Source: an uncultured Pseudomonadota bacterium | Lineage (GTDB): Bacteria > Myxococcota > UBA796 | Direction of reading: 5' to 3' | Length of the DNA: 8,505 bases | NCBI GenBank assembly: GCA_913040875.1 | Contig: CAJWHX010000126.1 | Location: forward strand, 1 to 8,505 | Translations under genes and position numbers: made by a program | The notes under the pieces: generated by a model | The model's database searches: none | What the model saw: the letters and a program-made list of their open reading frames with translations, nothing else | What the model was told of the DNA's origin: nothing | Shown: positions 1-6,953 of the stretch, piece after piece | How positions within the stretch are numbered: the first letter of the stretch is position 1 | How the letters are laid out: each line of letters starts with the position of its first letter

Positions 1-822
<822 letters not shown>

Positions 823-848
823 CTAAAGAATGAATGTGCAATTGTTTA

Positions 849-1142
849 TTATTGTGTGATGATTCCGAGGATGTCCTTCTCTTTTAAGATCAAAAGATCT
901 TCACCATTTTCATCTTGAATGGTGCTGCCAGAATATTTTCCAAACACAACGGTGTCTCCCGCTTGAACTTCTAGATTTTGTGCGGACCCACTGTCGTCTA
1001 CATTGCCTTCTCCAACAGAAACAACAATGCCGCGATTCATCTTCTCTTGATTGGAATTTGGAAGGATCAAACCACTGGCGGTGGTACGAGCTTGTTCTGT
1101 ACGCTTTACTAGAACGTGGTCAAACAAAGGTTGGATGGGCAT
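849..1142 (-). CDS. groES: GroES co-chaperonin (Hsp10), 97 residues
   Basis: GroES is the heptameric lid of GroEL. The 97-residue product has the family's usual length. It opens with MPIQPLFDHVLVKRTEQ and keeps the mobile loop near residues 18-33, including the hydrophobic GLIL that docks on the GroEL apical domain. It also has the later landmarks GDTVVFGKYSG (62-72) and the C-terminal end LILKEKDILGIITQ. The start is the ATG at 1142-1140, chosen because GGAG stands seven bases upstream and the family begins exactly there. The frame stays open upstream to 1241, but those 33 residues do not resemble GroES and lie over the control region. It is the first gene of the groES-groEL operon and is divergent from rpoZ. 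Confidence 0.97.
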   Translation of the reverse strand: MPIQPLFDHVLVKRTEQARTTASGLILPNSNQEKMNRGIVVSVGEGNVDDSGSAQNLEVQAGDTVVFGKYSGSTIQDENGEDLLILKEKDILGIITQ

Positions 1143-1188
1143 AGTAACACTCCATAAATAGCGATGCTGTAGGTTTAAATTAGAATGG

Positions 1189-1207
1189 TAGCACTGAGAT
1201 GGTGCTA
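1189..1207. promoter_or_regulatory. Inverted repeat TAGCAC-N7-GTGCTA upstream of groES, candidate heat-shock operator
   Basis: The arms TAGCAC (1189-1194) and GTGCTA (1202-1207) match perfectly around a 7-bp spacer, 47 bp upstream of the groES start. The arms equal the core of the HrcA operator CIRCE (TTAGCACTC-N9-GAGTGCTAA). The distance between them is 7 bp instead of the 13 bp this core has in CIRCE, so this is not a canonical CIRCE. It sits just downstream of a weak candidate groES promoter, where a repressor site would be expected. Confidence 0.45.
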
Positions 1208-1214
1208 TGACGGA

Positions 1215-1243
1215 ATAAAACGGATGTCCATATGTAGCCACAA
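1215..1243 (-). promoter_or_regulatory. Weak candidate sigma70 promoter for groESL
   Basis: Read on the minus strand, TTGTGG (1243-1238), a 17-bp spacer and TTTTAT (1220-1215) give about 3/6 and 4/6 matches to the -35 and -10 consensus. Transcription would start near 1208, directly at the inverted repeat. I saw no convincing sigma32 promoter (CTTGAA / CCCCAT-type) in this region. Confidence 0.3.
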
Positions 1244-1295
1244 TCGATATATCGTCAAGACAAGAGGCATAAAAATCTCTAGATGGTTCAAAACC

Positions 1296-1324
1296 TTGAC
1301 AAATCCACTAAATAAGTGTAGACT
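1296..1324 (+). promoter_or_regulatory. Candidate sigma70 promoter for rpoZ
   Basis: A perfect TTGACA (1296-1301), a 17-bp spacer and TAGACT (1319-1324, 4/6) stand ahead of rpoZ and predict a start near 1331, with a leader of about 55 nt. A second TTGACA occurs at 1324-1329 but has only a poor -10 partner. Confidence 0.5.
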
Positions 1325-1386
1325 TGACAGGCATAATTCGGAAGGTAAACGTTCGAAGCAACCCACCAGCAACATAAAGAGGAAGT

Positions 1387-1704
1387 ATGGCGCGTATTAC
1401 AGTAGATGATTGTTTGGAAAATGTCGATAATCGCTTTGAATTGGTCATGGTTACGGCCCATAGAGCGAAGAGATTGTTGAGAAAGACAGCCCAACCGTTG
1501 ATTGAAGATTATCGTGACAATCGAGAAGTTGTAACAGCTCTCCGCGAAATCGCAGATGGTGCGGTAAAGCCAGTTAAAGTTGTAGAACAAATTACTGCAG
1601 ATCTTCAAGATGCAGTTGATGATTTGGATGGATTGGCACCAGCTCCAATAAATGCGGAAGCGATTCAACAGCCTTTATCATTGGGCGAGTCAGTACAAAA
1701 TTAA
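1387..1704 (+). CDS. rpoZ: RNA polymerase omega subunit
   Basis: Omega is the small RNA polymerase subunit that wraps the beta-prime C-terminus and helps its assembly. The N-terminal part is clearly diagnostic: MARITVDDCLENVDNRFELV, then AHRAKRL (25-30), and later VVTALREIADGAVKP near 48-62, the conserved ALREIA motif. At 105 residues it is longer than the E. coli protein (91). The extra length is a low-complexity C-terminal tail after about residue 85. The ATG at 1387 has AGAGG four bases upstream. It is followed 41 bp later by a 59-residue gene with its own RBS, and both are closed by the terminator at 1951, so they probably form a two-gene transcript. In many bacteria rpoZ sits beside gmk or spoT, and neither is present here. 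Confidence 0.96.
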   Translation: MARITVDDCLENVDNRFELVMVTAHRAKRLLRKTAQPLIEDYRDNREVVTALREIADGAVKPVKVVEQITADLQDAVDDLDGLAPAPINAEAIQQPLSLGESVQN

Positions 1705-1745
1705 CAGTCCTGTCTAGGGCATAGCATACATATTTGGGAGACAAC

Positions 1746-1925
1746 ATGTCTAATAAGTTTGATTTGAGAACCATTGAGCGTAAGATTAAGACTGGCGAGG
1801 TAACTCAGGAAGAGTATCAGCAATACTTGGCTAGCCTACCGGATGAAAGTGAGAATGCGACTGAAATGGATGTAAAGTTCATTTATGCCGCAGATGCGAA
1901 ATCTCAAGACGATAAATCGCAATAA
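1746..1925 (+). CDS. Small acidic hypothetical protein (59 residues) downstream of rpoZ
   Basis: I cannot name this family. The ATG at 1746 is preferred over an in-frame TTG at 1734, because a strong GGGAG (1736-1740) lies five bases before the ATG and overlaps the TTG. The product is soluble, with no signal peptide or membrane segment. Its N-terminal half, FDLRTIERKIKTGEVTQEEY followed by QQYLASLPDE, looks like a compact helical pair, and the tail (35-59) is acidic and probably disordered. The real-gene evidence is the good RBS, ordinary codon use, position 41 bp after rpoZ, and the intrinsic terminator 25 bp after its stop. A role with RNA polymerase or regulation is only suggested by the neighbour. 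Confidence 0.8.
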   Translation: MSNKFDLRTIERKIKTGEVTQEEYQQYLASLPDESENATEMDVKFIYAADAKSQDDKSQ

Positions 1926-1950
1926 GTTGTTCTACACTAGAGATACAGGG

Positions 1951-1982
1951 CTCGATTGGTTTCAATCGAGTTTTGTCTTTTT
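1951..1982 (+). terminator. Strong rho-independent terminator after the rpoZ unit
   Basis: A perfect 8-bp stem CTCGATTG (1951-1958) and CAATCGAG (1963-1970) with a 4-nt GTTT loop is followed at once by TTTTGTCTTTTT (1971-1982). This separates the rpoZ transcript from hutU. Confidence 0.93.
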
Positions 1983-2010
1983 AGGTCTATATACTAAGGT
2001 GTATAAATCA

Positions 2011-2029
2011 CACTCTAGATTGCACTCTA
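2011..2029 (+). repeat. Two direct CACTCTA repeats next to the hutU -35 box
   Basis: CACTCTA occurs at 2011-2017 and again at 2023-2029, 12 bp apart start to start. The similarity extends to CACTCTA-x-AT in both copies. The second copy ends two bases before the candidate -35 box at 2032. Such spacing, about one helical turn, suits an activator or repressor binding on one DNA face, but chance is possible with 7-bp units. Confidence 0.4.
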
Positions 2030-2031
2030 TA

Positions 2032-2060
2032 TTGGTTCACCCCGTATTTTCAGTTACAAT
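2032..2060 (+). promoter_or_regulatory. Candidate sigma70 promoter for hutU
   Basis: TTGGTT (2032-2037), a 17-bp spacer and TACAAT (2055-2060, 5/6 match) predict a start near 2067 and a 30-nt leader. A 5-bp inverted repeat TATAC-N6-GTATA lies upstream at 1990-2005. Confidence 0.5.
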
Positions 2061-2096
2061 GAAGATGTTCAATAAACCGGTTTAAAGAGGATTGTC

Positions 2097-3758
2097 ATGG
2101 ACGAGAAACGCCCCAAGTTAAGTGCACCACGTGGAACAGAACTTCGATGTAAAGGTTGGGTACAAGAGGCCGCACTTCGTATGCTTCTCAACAATTTAGA
2201 TCCGGAGGTTGCTGAGGATCCAGCCAATCTTGTGGTGTATGGTGGTAGTGGTAAAGCAGCGAGAAATTGGGACGCATTCAACAATATAGTGAAGTCTCTT
2301 GAATCGTTGGAGAATGATGAGACTTTGCTGGTTCAGTCAGGTAAGCCAGTTGGAATTGTTCGTTCTCATCCGGATGCCCCTAGGGTTTTAATCGCAAACT
2401 CCAATTTGGTTGGAGAATGGGCAAACTGGGATCATTTTCGAGAACTGGAGAAAAAAGGGTTGATGATGTATGGTCAGATGACAGCAGGGTCATGGATTTA
2501 CATCGGTACTCAAGGGATCTTGCAGGGAACCTATGAAACCTTTGTTGCAGCTGCGAAAAAACACTTTGGCGGTACATTAGAGGGTAAACTTGTCGTATCG
2601 GCTGGACTTGGTGGTATGGGTGGAGCACAGCCTCTTGCTGCCGTCATGGCAAAAGGGACCTTCTTAGGGTTCGATGTGGATGCTGCTCGTATCCAGAAGC
2701 GATTGGACACTCGGTATTTGGATGAATTGGCGGACAGTATTGAAGATGGTATCGAGCGAGCTCTGCGATATAAAGAGCAAGGTGTCGCCAAGTCGATAGG
2801 GGTTGTCATCAATGCGGCGGATGGTTTGGAAGCCTTGATTGAAAAGGGTATTGTGCCGGACGTTCTCACGGACCAAACGTCTGCACATGATCCGATCGAT
2901 GGATATGTTCCGAGAGGAATGTCATTGGATGAGGCGTCCACTTTGAGAGACAGTGATCCCAGTACATACGAACGTTTATCCTTTGAAACGATGGGAGATC
3001 ACGTAAGAGCGATGTTGAATCTTCAGCAGGCGGGAGCCATCACTTTTGATTATGGCAACAATTTGCGCGCAGGTGCTCAGAAGGTTGGTTTGGAGAACGC
3101 GTTTGATTTCCCAGGATTTGTTCCGGCGTACATTCGTCCATTGTTCTGCGAAGGAAAAGGGCCTTTTCGCTGGGTCGCTCTCTCGGGTGATCCAGAAGAC
3201 ATATATGAAACAGATCGCGTGATTGCAGAACTCTTTCCAGAAGACGAGTCGCTGCTCAACTGGCTTGAAATGGCGAGAGAACGTGTTGCATTTCAGGGAT
3301 TGCCGGCAAGGATTTGCTGGCTCGGATATGGTGAACGTGTGAAAGCCGGTCTGGCCTTCAATGAACTTGTTCGAACAGGTAAGGTTAAAGCCCCCATCGT
3401 CATTGGTCGAGATCACTTAGATTGTGGTTCAGTGGCCTCTCCGAATCGAGAAACAGAAGCGATGAAAGATGGGTCAGACGCAGTTGCCGATTGGCCGATT
3501 CTCAACGCTCTCATCAACGCAGTAAATGGGGCCAGTTGGGTAAGCTTTCACCATGGTGGTGGTGTGGGTATGGGATACTCTCTCCATGCCGGTCAGGTAA
3601 TTGTGGCAGATGGTACAGCCGAAGCTGCGAGACGAATTGAAAGAACCCTAACCTCTGATCCAGCAATGGGTGTATTTAGACATGTTGATGCAGGGTATGA
3701 TCGTGCTATCGAAGTCGCTAAGGAGAGGGGAGTACGAGTTCCAGGCGTGACTGAGTAA
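2097..3758 (+). CDS. hutU: Urocanate hydratase (urocanase)
   Basis: This cytosolic, NAD+-dependent enzyme (EC 4.2.1.49) hydrates urocanate to 4-imidazolone-5-propanoate, the second step of histidine degradation. At 553 residues it has the full family length. The evidence is strong: [14 protein letters not shown] near 46-59, the glycine-rich NAD-binding loop [14 protein letters not shown] at 168-181, the urocanase signature [10 protein letters not shown] at 399-408 containing the conserved Cys407 (Cys410 in Pseudomonas putida), [20 protein letters not shown] at 437-456, and [11 protein letters not shown] at 485-495. The start ATG at 2097 has AGAGGA five bases upstream. No hutH, hutI, hutG or hutC lies next to it within the window: rpoZ is upstream and a sigma factor downstream. 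It appears to be a single-gene transcript with its own promoter. Confidence 0.97.
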   Translation: MDEKRPKLSAPRGTELRCKGWVQEAALRMLLNNLDPEVAEDPANLVVYGGSGKAARNWDAFNNIVKSLESLENDETLLVQSGKPVGIVRSHPDAPRVLIANSNLVGEWANWDHFRELEKKGLMMYGQMTAGSWIYIGTQGILQGTYETFVAAAKKHFGGTLEGKLVVSAGLGGMGGAQPLAAVMAKGTFLGFDVDAARIQKRLDTRYLDELADSIEDGIERALRYKEQGVAKSIGVVINAADGLEALIEKGIVPDVLTDQTSAHDPIDGYVPRGMSLDEASTLRDSDPSTYERLSFETMGDHVRAMLNLQQAGAITFDYGNNLRAGAQKVGLENAFDFPGFVPAYIRPLFCEGKGPFRWVALSGDPEDIYETDRVIAELFPEDESLLNWLEMARERVAFQGLPARICWLGYGERVKAGLAFNELVRTGKVKAPIVIGRDHLDCGSVASPNRETEAMKDGSDAVADWPILNALINAVNGASWVSFHHGGGVGMGYSLHAGQVIVADGTAEAARRIERTLTSDPAMGVFRHVDAGYDRAIEVAKERGVRVPGVTE

Positions 3759-3802
3759 ACAAAATTCGTCTTTGGATTGAATAAATTGAAGAAAGGGGTC
3801 GT

Positions 3803-3830
3803 TTGATAGTACATACTATGGAATAACAAT
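3803..3830 (+). promoter_or_regulatory. Weak candidate promoter for the sigma/anti-sigma operon
   Basis: TTGATA (3803-3808), a 16-bp spacer and AACAAT (3825-3830, 4/6) make a plausible but imperfect sigma70 promoter 39 bp before the sigma gene start. I could not identify a typical ECF-type GGAAC -35 element here, though GGAATAA at 3820 is faintly similar. Autoregulation therefore cannot be read from the sequence. Confidence 0.3.
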
Positions 3831-3839
3831 ATTTATTCC
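3806..3839. promoter_or_regulatory. Two abutting palindromes over the sigma-operon promoter
   Basis: The first palindrome is ATAGTA-CA-TACTAT (3806-3819), with perfect 6-bp arms. The second begins at the next base: GGAATAA (3820-3826), a 6-bp spacer and TTATTCC (3833-3839), with perfect 7-bp arms. Together they fill the 34 bp where the promoter should be, so they are likely operators. The second could also form a weak hairpin in RNA, but it is AT-rich and only a short TTTT follows, so I do not call it a terminator for hutU. Confidence 0.5.
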
Positions 3840-3868
3840 GGTGTTTTACCATCAATAGAGAGGTTTTC

Positions 3869-4447
3869 ATGTCTGTGATCCCATTACGTTCTCCCCAGCA
3901 GTGGTCTGATGAGCAGATCAAGCTGACGGCAACCAAGAATCGTCGAGTTGCCATCAATATGTTGATTGAAAAGTATCGTCAGCCACTCTTTCGACATGCG
4001 CTCTATATTTTACGCGATGAAGATGAAGCGTATGATATTGTCCAAGAAACGTTCATTAGAGGCATTCGGGAGACACGATTGTTTGATCCTGATTTCCGAG
4101 TAAAGGCTTGGCTCTTTCGGGTTGCGAAAAACCTTTGCTTAAATCAGCTCCGGAATACCTCTAGACGGGCCGCCATCCTTCAAGCCAATCCCATGCCGGA
4201 TCGTCAGGAAGCAGAACAATGGAAGCATATCTTTGATGGAGAGCAGTCGATTCGAATGATGACGACACTGGATAAGTTGAACGATGCCCACAAAGAGATT
4301 TTAGTGCTTCGTTATTATGATGAGTTGTCGTACACAGAGATTGCACAGGTGCTCGACATCAAACTTGGCACCGTGATGTCTAGACTGTCTAGAGCGCGTC
4401 AAAAATTACTTGAGGTGTTGCCACCTGAATTCACTGAGAATCGATAG
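3869..4447 (+). CDS. ECF-family RNA polymerase sigma factor (RpoE-like)
   Basis: This 192-residue cytosolic protein directs RNA polymerase to a dedicated promoter set. Region sigma-2 spans about 31-98: LIEKYRQPLFRHALYILRDE, then AYDIVQETFIRGIR, and the helix FRVKAWLFRVAKNLCLNQLR. Region sigma-4 spans about 128-182, with LRYYDELSYTEIAQVLDIKLGTVMSRLSRARQKL giving the helix-turn-helix that reads the -35 element. There is no sigma-1.1 or sigma-3, as expected for the ECF class. The linker between the domains (99-127) is ordinary in length. The start ATG at 3869 has GAGAGG upstream. The gene is first in a four-gene unit. Its stop codon (4445-4447) overlaps the RBS of the anti-sigma gene, a usual sign of coupled synthesis. 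The ECF subgroup cannot be assigned by eye. Confidence 0.95.
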   Translation: MSVIPLRSPQQWSDEQIKLTATKNRRVAINMLIEKYRQPLFRHALYILRDEDEAYDIVQETFIRGIRETRLFDPDFRVKAWLFRVAKNLCLNQLRNTSRRAAILQANPMPDRQEAEQWKHIFDGEQSIRMMTTLDKLNDAHKEILVLRYYDELSYTEIAQVLDIKLGTVMSRLSRARQKLLEVLPPEFTENR

Positions 4448-4455
4448 GAGTCTTC

Positions 4456-4947
4456 GTGGGGTCTCATTTACCATTTACCTGCAGAGATGTGGAATTGTGT
4501 GCCGCGGCATTTTTAGATGCTCAGCTGTCACCTTCTGAAGAAGAGATGGTTGAAGACCATTTAGAAAGATGTGATGCATGTGCAGATATGATTGATGCTA
4601 TGGATACACAACGTTTAAAACCTCCTAGACTACAGCTGTTGCAAGAGAACGACTACTGGGAAGAAATGGATGCGGTATTGCAGGCGGAACTCGATCGTGC
4701 AGAACTTCAGCAGCAACCAACGCTTTCCAAGCAGTCAATGATGCTCTACGCTGCGATTTTGTTGTTAACCATCCTGTGGGGGTGGCACCATAGACAACGG
4801 GCGATTCATCTAGAGAGAATAGTGTACACGCAGCAGCAGACGTTGGAGCAACTTGAACGGGTGTCGACTCCCAGTGTATATGACAAGGAACAGGGCGAAC
4901 ATGTTGATGTCAAAGTATCCTATAGACCAGCAAAAATGGAACTGTAA
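4456..4947 (+). CDS. Membrane anti-sigma factor with ZAS zinc-binding domain
   Basis: This 163-residue protein is the predicted inhibitor of the sigma factor encoded just before it. The N-terminal domain shows the zinc-containing anti-sigma (ZAS) pattern exactly: Cys9-x25-His35-x3-Cys39-x2-Cys42. One membrane segment follows at about 94-110 (MMLYAAILLLTILWGW). A short C-terminal part with a glutamine-rich, coiled-coil-like stretch (118-136) should be periplasmic. Residues after the membrane segment, HHRQR, are basic, opposite to the positive-inside rule for this topology. The GTG start at 4456 has AGGAG (4446-4450) five bases upstream, overlapping the sigma stop. The protein ends in Met-Glu-Leu, a hydrophobic-x-hydrophobic tail of the kind PDZ domains bind. 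The next gene encodes a PDZ protein and overlaps by one base (TAATG). Confidence 0.92.
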   Translation: MGSHLPFTCRDVELCAAAFLDAQLSPSEEEMVEDHLERCDACADMIDAMDTQRLKPPRLQLLQENDYWEEMDAVLQAELDRAELQQQPTLSKQSMMLYAAILLLTILWGWHHRQRAIHLERIVYTQQQTLEQLERVSTPSVYDKEQGEHVDVKVSYRPAKMEL

Positions 4948-6014
4948 TGTGGCTTCTATTCACTAGCATTTTAGGGCTGGGATTCGCTCAAGAGCACGTT
5001 CAAGATGTGTATACGACGCTCGCCGGACAGTATGACGCTTCTGTTTTAGAGAAGGCAGCAATAGAGGGTATGTTGAACGCTGTAGATCAGCAAAGTGGTT
5101 TATCAGGCTCTAAGGTGGTGACCCATGCAGAGTTTGAAGATTGGAAAGCGTGGAAACGGGGCGCTCGTGAAGGGTATGGTATCCGGATACAAGTTTTGGC
5201 TGGACGGGGTTTGGTGATCGATCACGTCATGAAAGATTCTCCAGCACATCAAGCGGGCCTTCAATCTGGTGACTTCATTGTATCCATCAACACGCGTTCT
5301 CTAAGTGGGTTGTCCGCGGACCAAATGCTGTCGGTATTAGAGTCAGAGGGTAGAGAGCGCCTGATTGTGGATGTACTTCGCGATGGAAATAAGCAAACCA
5401 TGAACCTGTTGAAAGGGGACTTCGATATTCCGCAAGTTTCTTCGATATCCGATTCTCAATATCCATCAGCGGCTGTATTGCAGATTCAATTCTTTGGTGA
5501 ACAGAGTAGTGATCAGGTGAAACGCTCGCTCGAACAAGGCTCTATATCCATCTTGGATCTACGAGACAATCAGGGTGGTCTGTGGGAAGAGGCTGTTGCG
5601 ACGCTGGATTTGTTCTTTCCAAAAGATATGGTGTTGGCCTACAGGCTATATTCTGACGGCACGAAAATCCCAGTATTGTCTCAGTCACCAGCGGTTCAGA
5701 TTGATCCAGTTGTAATCCTCATCAATCAAGGTACACGGGGTCCAGCAGAATTGGTGGCTCTCACATTGCAAGAAAATGGTATGGCGACCTTGGTTGGTGA
5801 ACGCAGTGCAGGGGAAGCCATCGATTATCACGTTCTGTATCCAAATCGTCAGCTCGTCTTACTCATGGCAGACATACGCTTGTTGTCGTCTAAAAAAAGA
5901 CAGTGGCATGGTTCAGGAGTTGTACCGAATCTATCCATTTCTTCGAGTCAAACATATAGAGGTGAAGATCGTCAACAGCAGGCGGCGATCCAGTTGATCT
6001 CATCTAAACCTTGA
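4947..6014 (+). CDS. PDZ-S41 family pseudopeptidase (CtpA/Prc-like, catalytic Ser and Lys missing)
   Basis: S41 C-terminal processing peptidases cut exported proteins using a Ser-Lys dyad and a PDZ domain that gathers hydrophobic C-termini. This 355-residue protein shows that fold. It has a signal peptide MWLLFTSILGLGFA, a family-typical lead-in (IEGMLNAVD at 39-47), a PDZ domain at about 75-155 (SPAHQAGLQSGDFIVSIN), the core strand ILDLRDNQGG at 202-211, and GSGVVPNL at 322-329. In the catalytic segment the usual Gly-Ser-Ala-Ser-Ala-Ser-Glu reads GTRGPAE (262-268), putting Gly265 at the nucleophile position. The Lys expected 25 residues later, in GERTFGK, is Glu290 (GERSAGE). It should therefore be folded but inactive. 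The ATG at 4947 is the first possible start after an in-frame TAG at 4923, and translation is coupled to the anti-sigma gene. A binding or sensory role is inferred. Confidence 0.88.
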   Translation: MWLLFTSILGLGFAQEHVQDVYTTLAGQYDASVLEKAAIEGMLNAVDQQSGLSGSKVVTHAEFEDWKAWKRGAREGYGIRIQVLAGRGLVIDHVMKDSPAHQAGLQSGDFIVSINTRSLSGLSADQMLSVLESEGRERLIVDVLRDGNKQTMNLLKGDFDIPQVSSISDSQYPSAAVLQIQFFGEQSSDQVKRSLEQGSISILDLRDNQGGLWEEAVATLDLFFPKDMVLAYRLYSDGTKIPVLSQSPAVQIDPVVILINQGTRGPAELVALTLQENGMATLVGERSAGEAIDYHVLYPNRQLVLLMADIRLLSSKKRQWHGSGVVPNLSISSSQTYRGEDRQQQAAIQLISSKP

Positions 6015-6028
6015 AAAGCCTTGAAAAG
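6009..6028 (+). repeat. Perfect 10-bp tandem duplication across the S41-gene stop codon
   Basis: CCTTGAAAAG occurs twice head to tail (6009-6018, 6019-6028). The first copy contains the TGA stop of the S41-like gene (6012-6014). It is likely a slippage duplication. Confidence 0.8.
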
Positions 6029-6055
6029 ATAGATGCTTAGTACTAAAAAGTTCAT

Positions 6056-6922
6056 ATGATACTGTTGTTAAGCATTGTGTGTATGGCGTGGGCAGAACCA
6101 CCCAAAGAGCAAGGGGATCCCCTTGTTGAAGAACAGATAGACTGGTCTAAAGTTCCAGAGTCCGTACTGGAGGCACAATCATCAGCCTGGTCTGAACCGT
6201 TGGGTATACGAATGAAGCTGGTTACTGAATCGTTGCTTGGAAAGCCATATTTGCTGAATGGCATCGGGGAATTGCAAGATCCAGATCCAGATCCCTTGGT
6301 TCGGTATGATGCCTTTGACTGTTTGACGTTTGTCGAAGAAGCCATCTCTTTATCGCTTGGACGAACACCCGCTGATGTTGATCTGATTCGAAAAGAACTT
6401 CGGTATGGAGATGGAGTGGTTTCCTATGAAAATCGAAACCACTTTATGGTGTCTCAGTGGATTCCAAATGCGATTGAGAAGGGGTATCTTAAGGATATCA
6501 CACACACTCTAGGCGAAACACATGTGGTTTCGAAGAAGATCACCAGAAGAACGTGGGAGCGATGGAGGGGACGTCATCATTTCTTTCTCACACCAGATCA
6601 GTTTCCAGTGGGTACGTATCGAATGGGTGTACTCTCCTTAGATGCCGCCTTTAAAGCGATCCCAGAGATTCCAGAAGGTGCACTACTCGTTGTGGTGCGT
6701 CAAAACAATCCCTACAATCCAGTTTGGATTACTCATTTGGGGTTTGTGGTTCGCCATTCAGATACCGACGTACGAATCCGACACGCAACCAAGATGGGAG
6801 GGGGTGTCGTAAAGGAGCATTATCTCAAATGGTATTTTGAACACATTCGAATTTATCTCTCACCGATGGAAGGAGTGTTGGTTCTAATGCCTCAGGAGCT
6901 AAAAGAGCCAACGGTACCATAA
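6056..6922 (+). CDS. Exported DUF1460-type cysteine hydrolase (N-acetylmuramoyl-L-alanine amidase-like)
   Basis: This protein resembles the DUF1460 family (Pfam PF07313), an NlpC/P60-like fold whose studied members act on peptidoglycan peptides or the amide bond to muramic acid. The 288-residue product has a short signal peptide MILLLSIVCMAWA, probably cut before Glu14. Family landmarks are LLGKPYLLNG (60-69), the catalytic-cysteine segment YDAFDCLTFVEEAISLSLG with Cys89, RNHFMVSQWIPNAIEKGYLKD (127-147), and WITHLGFVVRH (224-234) followed by RIRHAT (240-245) with candidate catalytic His227 and His243. An in-frame TAA at 6044 leaves ATG 6056 as the only sensible start; its RBS is weak. It follows the S41-like gene by 41 bp and should be cotranscribed, so it is a probable periplasmic cell-wall output of the sigma module. 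The precise bond cut cannot be read from sequence. Confidence 0.83.
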   Translation: MILLLSIVCMAWAEPPKEQGDPLVEEQIDWSKVPESVLEAQSSAWSEPLGIRMKLVTESLLGKPYLLNGIGELQDPDPDPLVRYDAFDCLTFVEEAISLSLGRTPADVDLIRKELRYGDGVVSYENRNHFMVSQWIPNAIEKGYLKDITHTLGETHVVSKKITRRTWERWRGRHHFFLTPDQFPVGTYRMGVLSLDAAFKAIPEIPEGALLVVVRQNNPYNPVWITHLGFVVRHSDTDVRIRHATKMGGGVVKEHYLKWYFEHIRIYLSPMEGVLVLMPQELKEPTVP

Positions 6923-6953
6923 TGAGATCTGAGATCCAGTGGATGTACTCCTT

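Noticed and set aside
1189..1207. Canonical CIRCE element
   Set aside because: The core arms match, but the spacer is 6 bp too short and the outer bases do not fit, so it is reported only as a CIRCE-like inverted repeat.
1143..1241. N-terminal extension of GroES by 33 residues (open frame up to 1241)
   Set aside because: GroES proteins start at the MPIQPL-type methionine. A good GGAG stands before the ATG at 1142, and the extension covers the promoter and inverted repeat.
1288..1774. Minus-strand frames opposite rpoZ
   Set aside because: They are shadows of the rpoZ coding frame. The plus-strand omega identity is unambiguous.
2380..3416. Minus-strand frames of up to 146 codons inside hutU
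   Set aside because: They are antisense shadows of the urocanase gene. Their products are low-quality sequence without domains.
3820..3850. Rho-independent terminator for hutU
   Set aside because: The stem is AT-rich (two GC pairs among seven) and is followed only by a short TTTT several bases away. An operator is the better reading.
6923..6953. Bidirectional terminator between the convergent hydrolase and lipoprotein genes
   Set aside because: Only 4-bp GATC or ATCC/GGAT stems without a T-run are present.
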